This document shows, one piece after another, positions 33,740 to 41,686 of a DNA stretch of 64,000 nucleotides. A program made the translations under genes and the position numbers. Numbering within the stretch: position 1 is the first letter of the stretch; each line of letters starts with the position of its first letter. Source of the DNA: Chitinophagales bacterium (GTDB taxonomy: Bacteria; Bacteroidota; Bacteroidia; Chitinophagales; Saprospiraceae); contig JAFLBP010000006.1 in NCBI GenBank assembly GCA_017303875.1, forward strand, positions 1-64,000, written 5' to 3'. Under the pieces are notes generated by a model that did no database searches, was not told the DNA's origin, and was given only the letters and a program-made list of their open reading frames with translations.

Positions 33740-34411
33740 CAAAATTATTATTAAGGTTGACCAAATAATCGTCCTTAAAACTCTTTTAAGGATCTTATTT
33801 CGTCGATTGTTATCTTTCTCATTAAAATTGATACTTTCCTCGTAGGATTTGCATTCTATGAGGAAAGTTTTTATAACAACCAGATTGCGATCTTCGTCAG
33901 AAAAAGTTTTTTCTTGACCTAAAGAATTTTTATCATCACTGCTTTCATTAGACAGAGCAGTATTTTCTCCAAACTCCTCTCCAATTAAATATTCGGGGAG
34001 GATTAACTCACTAGGGCTTTTTCCTAAGGGCATTACTTCTCTTGGAAAAAGTAGATAAACTAATCGTAAGCATGTTATAAAAAGTATAACAAACTCAACT
34101 AATGCAAGAATTGTAAAAAAATATTTATCCCAAATTAACTGCACTAAGTTATTGTTAGGCAAATAGTCAGTTGATTTGAAATTTTGAGATTCTCTAAAGA
34201 GATAGGTAGCAAGAGCGAAAAACGGAATACTTATCCAAGTAAGTAGAGAGGCCGCTCTGTCTGTTATACGCCTACCAGCTTCAATGAGTTGTTTTAGCTT
34301 AGCTTCAGCCTGAGTAAAAAAGAACTTTACAACAGGTTCTGGCCAAAGATTCCAATAACCTCTGAATGGGTCAAAGTTTGACTGATTTTCGTTCTTGCTT
34401 TCCTTTTTCAT
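33707..34411 (-). CDS. Three-helix membrane protein of unknown function
   Basis: A 234-residue protein with an amphipathic N-terminal region (TQAEAKLKQLIEAGRRITDR), two close transmembrane helices (LLTWISIPFFALATYLF and ILALVEFVILFITCLRLVYLL), a cytoplasmic stretch of about 90 residues, the helix YEESINFNEKDNNRRNKIL and a final membrane helix (IIWSTLIIILLAVLNTVF). The layout recalls SLATT/Pycsar-type membrane effectors, but sequence similarity is not established. The gene is clearly more AT-rich than its neighbours. Its ATG overlaps the ABC permease stop (ATGA), so translation may be coupled to the exporter. Confidence 0.75.
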   Translation of the reverse strand: MKKESKNENQSNFDPFRGYWNLWPEPVVKFFFTQAEAKLKQLIEAGRRITDRAASLLTWISIPFFALATYLFRESQNFKSTDYLPNNNLVQLIWDKYFFTILALVEFVILFITCLRLVYLLFPREVMPLGKSPSELILPEYLIGEEFGENTALSNESSDDKNSLGQEKTFSDEDRNLVVIKTFLIECKSYEESINFNEKDNNRRNKILKRVLRTIIWSTLIIILLAVLNTVFRW

Positions 34412-35739
34412 GACTTATAAAATAACCATTTACCAATTTCCTTAAAGGTCACTTTTTTACCGTACAGCAAAATGCCGACGCGGTAAATGCGGCCCGAAAG
34501 CCACACAAAGAAAAAGGCAGAGCCTACAACGAGCACCAAAGATAATATGACCTGCCACATCGGCGGATTGAAGGCCATCCGGAAAGGCATGACTATGGGC
34601 GAGGTCAGGGGGAAAAGACTCGCAAAAACCATCAGCCCGCTGTCCGGATTGCGCCAGCCGGCAAAAGCAATCAGGTAAAAAGCCAGCATGATGGGCAACA
34701 TGATGGGCAGCACCAGCGACTGGCTTTCGCCCATATCATCGCTCATGGCCGAACCCACGGCTGCAAACAAGGAAGAGTAAATGAAGTAACCGCCGAGGAA
34801 AAAGACCACAAAGGCGCCGGCCAAAGCCCACCAGTTCTGGCGCTGCAACTCCTCAATGAGTTTTAAGCCCATGCCCTGCGCCTCTTCGGGGTCAACGCCC
34901 GAAGCCTGGGCCTGCTGCATGGCTTCCTGCATTTGCGCCGGATCGCCACTGCCCGCCATAAAAGGCATCATAATAAACCAGACCGCGCCGCTGAGCACAA
35001 TCCAGATCAGCACCTGTGTGAGGCCCACCGCGCCCGCGCCCAGAATTTTGCCCAGCATGAGCTGGAAGGGCTTGACGCTCGACATGATGACCTCCACAAT
35101 GCGGTTGGTTTTTTCTTCCATCACCGAGCGCATCACCATCTGGCCGTACATGGTCATCATAAAAAACATGATGAACGACATGATGCCGCCAATGGCCAGA
35201 CCGATGCCCACGGTAAATTCGCTCTGGTCTTCGCCCCCGGGGGTAATTTTTTCGGGGTCAATGGAAATTTTGGTATCCAGCGCTTCTAATTTTTTGCGCT
35301 CTAATTTCAGGCTGTCGATCTTGAAATCGCGTACTTTTTTGGAAATGCGCGACTCAATCCGCTCCTTGGCTTCGGGCGCCAGCTTTTTGTCGGAGTGATA
35401 ATACAGGCTGAGGTTTTTGTAGTCGAGGTTGGTAATGGCCGGCACCTGCAACACGCCGTCGTACTTGCCTTCGAGGGCTTCCTGCTTGAGTTGCTCCAGG
35501 GTTTTGCCTTGCGGCGTCTGGAAACGCACGCCTTTTTCGTCGGGCAGCTGCCCGATCATTTTGCCTTCGTCCAGTACGGCTACTTTGAGGGCTTCGCCAC
35601 CCTGATAGGTAGACAGCCCGACGATGACGAGCATGTACACCAGCAACAGCAGGGGCGCCAGCAGGGTGCCTACGATGAAGGAGGTTTTGCGGACGCGCGT
35701 GAGGTATTCGCGTTTGAATATGAGTTTGAGCTTGCTCAT
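34408..35739 (-). CDS. ABC-2 type transporter permease (NatB-like)
   Basis: A 443-residue inner-membrane protein with one N-terminal helix (TSFIVGTLLAPLLLLVYMLVIV), a large extracytoplasmic domain (about 50-180) and five to six helices in the C-terminal half (GGIMSFIMFFMMTMYGQMVM, then SVMEEKTNRIVEVIMSSVKP, the conserved coupling region). It matches the NatB/YhaP family of exporter permeases with an ATPase partner. The ATPase gene lies upstream on the same strand, with a 128 bp hairpin-rich spacer. The substrate is unknown. Confidence 0.9.
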   Translation of the reverse strand: MSKLKLIFKREYLTRVRKTSFIVGTLLAPLLLLVYMLVIVGLSTYQGGEALKVAVLDEGKMIGQLPDEKGVRFQTPQGKTLEQLKQEALEGKYDGVLQVPAITNLDYKNLSLYYHSDKKLAPEAKERIESRISKKVRDFKIDSLKLERKKLEALDTKISIDPEKITPGGEDQSEFTVGIGLAIGGIMSFIMFFMMTMYGQMVMRSVMEEKTNRIVEVIMSSVKPFQLMLGKILGAGAVGLTQVLIWIVLSGAVWFIMMPFMAGSGDPAQMQEAMQQAQASGVDPEEAQGMGLKLIEELQRQNWWALAGAFVVFFLGGYFIYSSLFAAVGSAMSDDMGESQSLVLPIMLPIMLAFYLIAFAGWRNPDSGLMVFASLFPLTSPIVMPFRMAFNPPMWQVILSLVLVVGSAFFFVWLSGRIYRVGILLYGKKVTFKEIGKWLFYKS

Positions 35740-35763
35740 GGTATTTTTCGTTTTTTTGTGTGG

Positions 35764-35869
35764 CGCGCGGCTGAAGCCTCGCGGTACTTGGGGCGAAGCA
35801 GAGCTTCGCGTTACTTGGCGCGAAGCTGAAGCTTCGCGGTACGGCTTCGAAGCGGAGCTTCGAAGTACT
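35764..35869. repeat. Tandem GAAGC/GCTTC hairpins between the ABC genes
   Basis: Four successive self-complementary units, such as CGAAGCAGAGCTTCG, GCGAAGCTGAAGCTTCGC and CTTCGAAGCGGAGCTTCGAA, each followed by GGTAC or TTAC. They fill the spacer between ATPase and permease and the last one touches the ATPase stop codon. They may stabilise or segment the mRNA. Confidence 0.8.
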
Positions 35870-36770
35870 AGGCGGTTTCGCCGACGCGGGCAATGAAGAT
35901 TTCGTTGAAGGTGGGCAGCAGCTCTTCAAAGCGCTGGATGCGCACTTTCTGGTCGAGCAGGTAGCGCAGCAGGCGCTCGGCTTCGCTGTCGGATTCGAGG
36001 CGCACGGTCACTTTGTTTTTTTCCTCGCCGCTTATCTGGAAGCGGTTGCGGAAGTCATCGGGCAGTTCGGAAGCGGTTTCCACCTGAAACAGGTTTTGTT
36101 TGTACTCATTTTTGATGGTTTTCACTTCGCCCTGTAACACATTTTTACCGCGATTGATGAGCACAATATGGTCGCACATTTCCTCTACCTGTTCCATACG
36201 GTGCGTGCTGAAAATGATGCTGATACCGGAGGCGTTGAGCGCCGCAATTTCGTCTTTGATGAGGTTGGAGTTGATGGGGTCGAGGCCGGTAAAGGGCTCG
36301 TCGAGGATGAGCAGTTTGGGTCGGTGCACCACCGTGGCGATGAACTGGATTTTTTGCTGCATCCCTTTGGAAAGGTCTTCCACCTTTTTGCTCCACCAGT
36401 CGGTGATTTCAAATTTTTCGAGCCAGACGTCAATTTCCTTGCGGGCGTTGGCCGGGGAAAGCCCTTTCAATTGGGCCAGGTAGAGCAGATGTTCGCCCAC
36501 TTTCATTTTTTTATAAAGGCCGCGCTCTTCGGGCATGTAGCCGATGAGGTTGGGCGATTCGGCGTTGAGTTTTTGGCCGTCGAGGAAGATTTGCCCTTCA
36601 TCCGGCGCGGTGATGGTAGTAATCATCCTGATGAGGGAAGTTTTACCCGCACCGTTGGGACCGAGCAGGCCGAAAACGCTGCCTTTGGGCACGTCGAAGC
36701 TCACATTATCTACGGCCGTATGCTTTTGATAGCGTTTTACGACATTCTGTATGGAAAGTATCATGGACAT
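35868..36770 (-). CDS. ABC transporter ATP-binding protein (NatA-like)
   Basis: A 300-residue ATPase. Walker A is GLLGPNGAGKTSL, the Q-loop lies in LIGYMPEERGLYKK, the signature motif is EDLSKGMQQK and Walker B is LLILDEPFTGLD, with His in IIFSTHRMEQ. A C-terminal extension of about 85 residues (ASELPDDFRNRFQISGEEKN) is typical of ATPases in ABC-2 exporters of the NatA group. The start at 36770 (MSMILSIQNVVKRY) or 36764 fits the family; the longer frame to 36914 does not. It pairs with the permease gene downstream. Confidence 0.92.
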   Translation of the reverse strand: MSMILSIQNVVKRYQKHTAVDNVSFDVPKGSVFGLLGPNGAGKTSLIRMITTITAPDEGQIFLDGQKLNAESPNLIGYMPEERGLYKKMKVGEHLLYLAQLKGLSPANARKEIDVWLEKFEITDWWSKKVEDLSKGMQQKIQFIATVVHRPKLLILDEPFTGLDPINSNLIKDEIAALNASGISIIFSTHRMEQVEEMCDHIVLINRGKNVLQGEVKTIKNEYKQNLFQVETASELPDDFRNRFQISGEEKNKVTVRLESDSEAERLLRYLLDQKVRIQRFEELLPTFNEIFIARVGETA

Positions 36771-37037
36771 GACGTTGATTTGATTCGGTAGAAATTGGTT
36801 TTGAGGGTATACCTGTACATTATTGCCGCAAAATCGGCAGAGTTCGGGCGCACTTGCTGCTTTTTTCGGCCAATTGCCCCCTGCTGCGTGTTGAATAGAG
36901 ATATTTTCCGACAAAAGGCGGATTCCGACAACTCAAGGGCCTCCCACCTGTTTTTTTCTGAATAATAAACCCCGCGTTTTAACGTATTATCAGCATTTGC
37001 CTACCTTTCCATGAATTTTGGATTCAATCAATCTTTT

Positions 37038-40000
37038 ATGCCAACAATAACCCGAATTTTTACCCTCCTGCTGCTCTTCAGCGGCCTGCAGGCAGTTGCT
37101 CAAAACAACGGCTGGGAACGCATCCGTCAAAACGATTTTGTGGCGGCCCGCAGCGCATTTGAGCAGGAGCTGAAAGCGCAACCCAACAATACGTCGGCGC
37201 TGGCCGGCCTGATTTTCCTTGCTGAAACCCTGCAAGACCCCGAATTGTTTGAAAAAAATGCCAATCAGCTCCTGCAAGGCGACGACCCGCACCTGATCTG
37301 GCTGTTCGGCCAGATGTACGACAAGGCGCCGGAGGAAATGCTCAAACGCAAACTCCCCACCGATGTAAAGCTGCCTTTTATGGCCCAACAGGCCGATACG
37401 CTGTTCCGATACCGCAAATTTGCCGAATCGGCGGCCATGCTCAACAGTATGGTGCCCGACTGGAACTGGATGATCGCCGGCCCTTTCGACAACGTGGCCG
37501 GCAGTGCTTTTGTGGAAAAAGATGCCCCCGAAACCCAGCCATTTAACCCCAACGCTACGTTTAAAAACGCCGCCGATACGGAATTTTCCTGGCTCAAACG
37601 CAGCCTGCGCGCGCCCGGCGAACCCGTCGGCTTCGGCAGCCTGCCCCGCCACAGCGGTATGGCAACTTTTTACGCCAACACCTTTATTACCCTGCCCGCC
37701 GCACGCCAGGTCAGCCTCAACCTGACCCGTGGAGAACCCATAAAAGTCTGGATCGACGATCAGCTCGTATACGCCGACGCCCGCCTCGCTGCACCCGGCG
37801 AATGGGATCAGGAAAGTATCAGCCTCAACCTTAGCGCCGGAACCCACCGGATTTTGGTCAAAATTGCCGAATTTCCGGAATACGGTGCCGAAAGCAAACT
37901 GCGCCTCCGCTACAACGACAGCAGCAACGATGGCGACGAAGAGGAATCGGACGGATACCGCAATGCCCTTTCTGCAGGCGATGCCTGGAGCGGACGCGCC
38001 AATGGCACCAACTTCATCCTGCGCCTTTGCGACCCGGCTACCGGAAACCTGCTCAGCGACATCCAGTCCGACTACCAGGCCAATTACAAGCCCGCCACCA
38101 AAGCCTGGGAAAGCAAGGTATCGGTGCGCAGCCACCTGAATCATTTTTTGAAAATGGTGGAAGAAGACCCTTCCGACTGGTCGCGGCAGTATTTCCTTGC
38201 CCGCGCCTTCGCCAAGTATAAATTGCCGGAAGATGGCGAAGCCTATTTTGCCAAACAATACGCCGGCAACGAAGGCTCCTATTTTCATAAATTTCTGTTG
38301 GCAAAATTTTACAACAGCAATGACAAAGACGAGCGCGCCGAAGCCCTGCTCAGTGAAATGGACACCCTTAAAGCACCCACGTTCGCCGAACATTTTCTGC
38401 GCCTGAACAAATTGAACGTCGAGCAGCAGGAAAGCGAATTCCTGTCGGGTATGGAGCGGATTATGAGCTTTGCGCCCAGCAACTGGCAAATTATGGGCCG
38501 TTACTTGGAATTTTTAAAGGAAAAAGGCCGCAAAGAACAAATTCAGTCCTTCGTGCGCGGGTTTCTGAACAGCCACGATACGCCCAAATGGAAAGACCGC
38601 CTTGAGGAATACCTTGAAGACGAAAGCTACAAGCCGGAGTCGTACAAACCGATGACCGACAAAGAGCGCGAAAAGAATTTTAAAAATGTAAAAAAGCGGA
38701 TGAAAACCATGTTCCGCTATTACGATTACAGCCGCGCCATTGATTATTACAAAACCAAGGAACAAATCAACGAAGCCCTTAAGCTCTACGATGAAGTGCT
38801 GGCCATCACGCCTTACAGCTCTACCTGGAAATACAACAAAGCCAATTTTCTTTTTGAAAAAGAACGCCTCGATGAAGCCCTCGTTTTGCTGCAACAACTC
38901 CGCGAGCACGAGCCTTACGACGCCGATGTGCTGGAAATGATGGGCGATATTTATATTGAAAAAAAGAACAACACGGAAGCGCTGAAATGGTATCGCCTCG
39001 CCGAAAAACAAAGTCCGCAAGGCGCTATCGGTGAAAAAATTGAAAAACTCGAAAACAAAAAGCGCTACAACGGCTATTTCCCCGCCATCAACCTCGTGGA
39101 AGTGGCAAAAGACCGCTCCTGGGCCGCTCAATATACCGATGAAGACGCCGTCATTTCTCATTACAGCATGCAGGCCGTTTACCTGCCCGATGATAAAAAA
39201 GTAGAATCCACCAACCGATTAGTCATTCACATCCTCAATGACGCCGGCGCCAAACGCTGGACGGAGGCCGACCTGCGACAGATCGGCAATATCACCGGCG
39301 CCAAAGTGCTCAAAAAAGACGGCAGCGTTACTTCGCCCGACCTCGGCTGGGGTGTGGCGGTTTTCAAAAACCTGCAAGCCGGCGATATCATCCTTATTGA
39401 AGGCGTGAATGAAAACACCATGCCCGATGAAATCCCCGGCGAATTCCTCGACCTGAGCATCTTCACCTGGCAGTCGCCGGTAGCCCATGCCAGCTTAGAA
39501 CTGCTGCTGCCCAAAGCGCAGGAAATTTACCTCTCCTGCAACCGCCTCGATTGCAACTACACCCGCAGCGACACGGCCGGATTCAAGCGCCTGCACTGGA
39601 ACTGGCGCGATATTGCCAAATACCAGGGCGAAGAAGCTGCACCCGACAACTACGACAACTACGCCTGGATGATGATGGGCAGCGTAAAAGACTGGAGCAA
39701 GGTGGTACAATGGTACGAACGCAAAACCTATTGCCGTACCGAACCCAACTACGAAATCCTGGCCGCCGCCCGCGCACTCGTACGCCCGGGCATGAGCGAA
39801 GAAGCCATTGTGGAAACCTTCCACACCTTTATTACCCAGGAAATCAATTACTCCTACGTGCCTTTCCTCAACAGCAACTATGTGCCAAAAAAAGCCAGCG
39901 CTACCCTGTCGAGTAAAGTCGGCGACTGCAAAGACGTGGCGACCCTGATGATTACCCTGCTGCGCGAACAAGGCATACAGGCCTGGTACACCCTCGTGAG

Positions 40001-40880
40001 CACCCACAATTTCAGCAACCGCGAACCCCGACCAACCCCTTACGTATTCAACCACGCCATTGTTGCCTACCAGCTCAAAGACGGAAAATTGCGCTTCGCC
40101 GACCTGACGACCGACTACTTCCCGACCGGCGTGCTGCCGGAAGGCGATTGTAATGCCTGGGGTTTGGTGATTCGCGAGGGCGAAAATGCCCTGCGCCGAC
40201 TACCCAACGACAGCCAGGATCCTGCGATCAGTCGCGCCGAAATTAACGCCAAAGCCGTATTGCAGGCCGACGGCAGCCTCAGCCTCGACGTCAAGACCGT
40301 TCGCCACGGCACCAATGCCGGCCACTGGCGCGAAGGCCTGCTGCGCGCCACCGTTGAAGAGCGCAATAAACAACTCTCCGAATACTTCGGCGGCGGCGTA
40401 TTGCACCACCTCAGCCTCGACGAGGTGCAATACCACAACCTCGAAGACATCAACGACCCGCTCCGCTTAGATGTGCGCATGACCGCCTTCAACCAGCTCG
40501 ACCGCGTTTCCAACCTCTACATCATGCCACTGCCGCTGCCCGTGAGTATGCCGACGCAAAAAGCGCTCTTTGCCGCCCGCCGCTACAATGATCTCGATCT
40601 GGATGCCCTGCTGGAACTGGCTCCTGTGCGCGAAAATGTAGCGCTCACCCTGCCCGCCGGTTTTGAACTGGCAGAATTGCCGCAAACACAAAAGATTGAA
40701 AATGAATTTGGTACCTATGTGCTGAGTTTTGAAAAAACCGCCGCAGGCCTGAATATTCGCCGCGAAGTAACCCTGAAAAAACGCTTTATTCCGTTCGACC
40801 AGTTCGGCGCATTCAAACGCTTCTACCTCGATATGCTGGATGCGGACGATGCCCTGCTGGCGCTGCGCAAAAAAGCCTGA
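37038..40880 (+). CDS. Exported TPR / DUF3857 / transglutaminase-like protein
   Basis: A protein of about 1280 residues with a signal peptide (RIFTLLLLFSGLQAVAQ). The N-terminal third mixes helical repeats with a beta domain near 150-270 (LSLNLTRGEPIKVWIDD-like). TPRs lie around 570-680 (EALKLYDEVLAITPYSSTWK, EALVLLQQLREHEPYDADVL). DUF3857 follows (about 700-880), then a transglutaminase-like fold with Cys in VGDCKDVATLM, His in VFNHAIVAY and Asp in RFADLTTDY. These are Cys-His-Asp triad positions. Such proteins are widespread in Bacteroidota envelopes with unknown substrates. A start at 37011 is possible. The response regulator gene follows after 1 bp. Confidence 0.88.
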   Translation: MPTITRIFTLLLLFSGLQAVAQNNGWERIRQNDFVAARSAFEQELKAQPNNTSALAGLIFLAETLQDPELFEKNANQLLQGDDPHLIWLFGQMYDKAPEEMLKRKLPTDVKLPFMAQQADTLFRYRKFAESAAMLNSMVPDWNWMIAGPFDNVAGSAFVEKDAPETQPFNPNATFKNAADTEFSWLKRSLRAPGEPVGFGSLPRHSGMATFYANTFITLPAARQVSLNLTRGEPIKVWIDDQLVYADARLAAPGEWDQESISLNLSAGTHRILVKIAEFPEYGAESKLRLRYNDSSNDGDEEESDGYRNALSAGDAWSGRANGTNFILRLCDPATGNLLSDIQSDYQANYKPATKAWESKVSVRSHLNHFLKMVEEDPSDWSRQYFLARAFAKYKLPEDGEAYFAKQYAGNEGSYFHKFLLAKFYNSNDKDERAEALLSEMDTLKAPTFAEHFLRLNKLNVEQQESEFLSGMERIMSFAPSNWQIMGRYLEFLKEKGRKEQIQSFVRGFLNSHDTPKWKDRLEEYLEDESYKPESYKPMTDKEREKNFKNVKKRMKTMFRYYDYSRAIDYYKTKEQINEALKLYDEVLAITPYSSTWKYNKANFLFEKERLDEALVLLQQLREHEPYDADVLEMMGDIYIEKKNNTEALKWYRLAEKQSPQGAIGEKIEKLENKKRYNGYFPAINLVEVAKDRSWAAQYTDEDAVISHYSMQAVYLPDDKKVESTNRLVIHILNDAGAKRWTEADLRQIGNITGAKVLKKDGSVTSPDLGWGVAVFKNLQAGDIILIEGVNENTMPDEIPGEFLDLSIFTWQSPVAHASLELLLPKAQEIYLSCNRLDCNYTRSDTAGFKRLHWNWRDIAKYQGEEAAPDNYDNYAWMMMGSVKDWSKVVQWYERKTYCRTEPNYEILAAARALVRPGMSEEAIVETFHTFITQEINYSYVPFLNSNYVPKKASATLSSKVGDCKDVATLMITLLREQGIQAWYTLVSTHNFSNREPRPTPYVFNHAIVAYQLKDGKLRFADLTTDYFPTGVLPEGDCNAWGLVIREGENALRRLPNDSQDPAISRAEINAKAVLQADGSLSLDVKTVRHGTNAGHWREGLLRATVEERNKQLSEYFGGGVLHHLSLDEVQYHNLEDINDPLRLDVRMTAFNQLDRVSNLYIMPLPLPVSMPTQKALFAARRYNDLDLDALLELAPVRENVALTLPAGFELAELPQTQKIENEFGTYVLSFEKTAAGLNIRREVTLKKRFIPFDQFGAFKRFYLDMLDADDALLALRKKA

Positions 40881-40881
40881 T

Positions 40882-41562
40882 ATGCCACGAATATTGCTGA
40901 TCGAAGATGAAATAAAAACCCTGGAGGCCCTGCAAGAGGGTCTCCGGGAGTCTTTTGCCTCCCGTGTAGATGCGGCAGCCGACGGACTTGCCGGACTGGA
41001 GCTTGCCCTGGCCAATACCTACGATCTGATTATTTCCGACATCACCATGCCGCGTATGAGCGGCCTGGCAGTATGCCGGGAACTGCGCAATCGCCATTAC
41101 AGCACGCCCATTCTCCTGCTCACCGCGCTCGGCGATACCGACCACATTGTGGAAGGCCTGGATGCCGGCGCCGACGATTACCTCAGCAAACCTTTTGAGT
41201 TCAAGGAACTGATGGCGCGCGCCAAAGCACTCTTGCGGCGCGCTGCGCCGCCACCGCAGGCTTCCTTGTTGCGCTTCGCCGACCTGGAGCTGAACACCGA
41301 AGCCAAAAGTGTACAGCGCGGCGGACAAGCCATCAGCCTGACGCCACGGGAATTTGCCTTTCTCGAACTGTTGTTACAAACCCCCGGCCGGGTATTTTCC
41401 AAAGCGGAAATTGCCGAAAAAGTCTGGGAAATTGATTTTGATACCGGCACCAATGTGGTAGAGGTTTATGTCAATTATCTCCGCAATAAAATAGATAAAG
41501 GTTTTGATAAAAAACTGATACACACCCAGTTCGGACAAGGGTATGTGCTGCGGGAAATTTAA
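40882..41562 (+). CDS. OmpR-family response regulator
   Basis: A 226-residue two-component regulator. The receiver domain has the acidic pair in LLIEDEIKTLEAL, phospho-Asp in LIISDITMPRMSG, Thr in ILLLTALGD and Lys in DDYLSKPFEF. The C-terminal winged helix contains LTPREFAFLELLLQTPGRVF and VVEVYVNYLRNKID, as in CusR/ArlR-type regulators. The start lies one base after the stop of the transglutaminase-like gene, so both are co-transcribed. No histidine kinase follows, so its partner must be elsewhere. Confidence 0.92.
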   Translation: MPRILLIEDEIKTLEALQEGLRESFASRVDAAADGLAGLELALANTYDLIISDITMPRMSGLAVCRELRNRHYSTPILLLTALGDTDHIVEGLDAGADDYLSKPFEFKELMARAKALLRRAAPPPQASLLRFADLELNTEAKSVQRGGQAISLTPREFAFLELLLQTPGRVFSKAEIAEKVWEIDFDTGTNVVEVYVNYLRNKIDKGFDKKLIHTQFGQGYVLREI

Positions 41563-41588
41563 TACTGAAAAATAAATACAAAAAAAAG

Positions 41589-41655
41589 GGTGCATAACGC
41601 CGGAATCTTACAACGCGTAGTCGCGTAAACTTGTAAAATTCCGGTGCTATACACC
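41589..41655. terminator. Hairpin between convergent response regulator and lon
   Basis: The arms GGTGCATAACGCCGGAATCT TACAA and TTGTAAAATTCCGGTGCTAT ACACC form an imperfect stem of about 25 bp, preceded by an A-run. Its position between two converging genes suggests a bidirectional terminator. Confidence 0.65.
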
Positions 41656-41686
41656 TTCACTATATCGGGCGCAATGCCCTAAAAAA

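Noticed and set aside
36990..38489. Minus-strand open frame of about 500 codons
   Set aside because: Antisense to the signal peptide and N-terminal part of the DUF3857/transglutaminase gene, which has clear domains. It would also lack a promoter.
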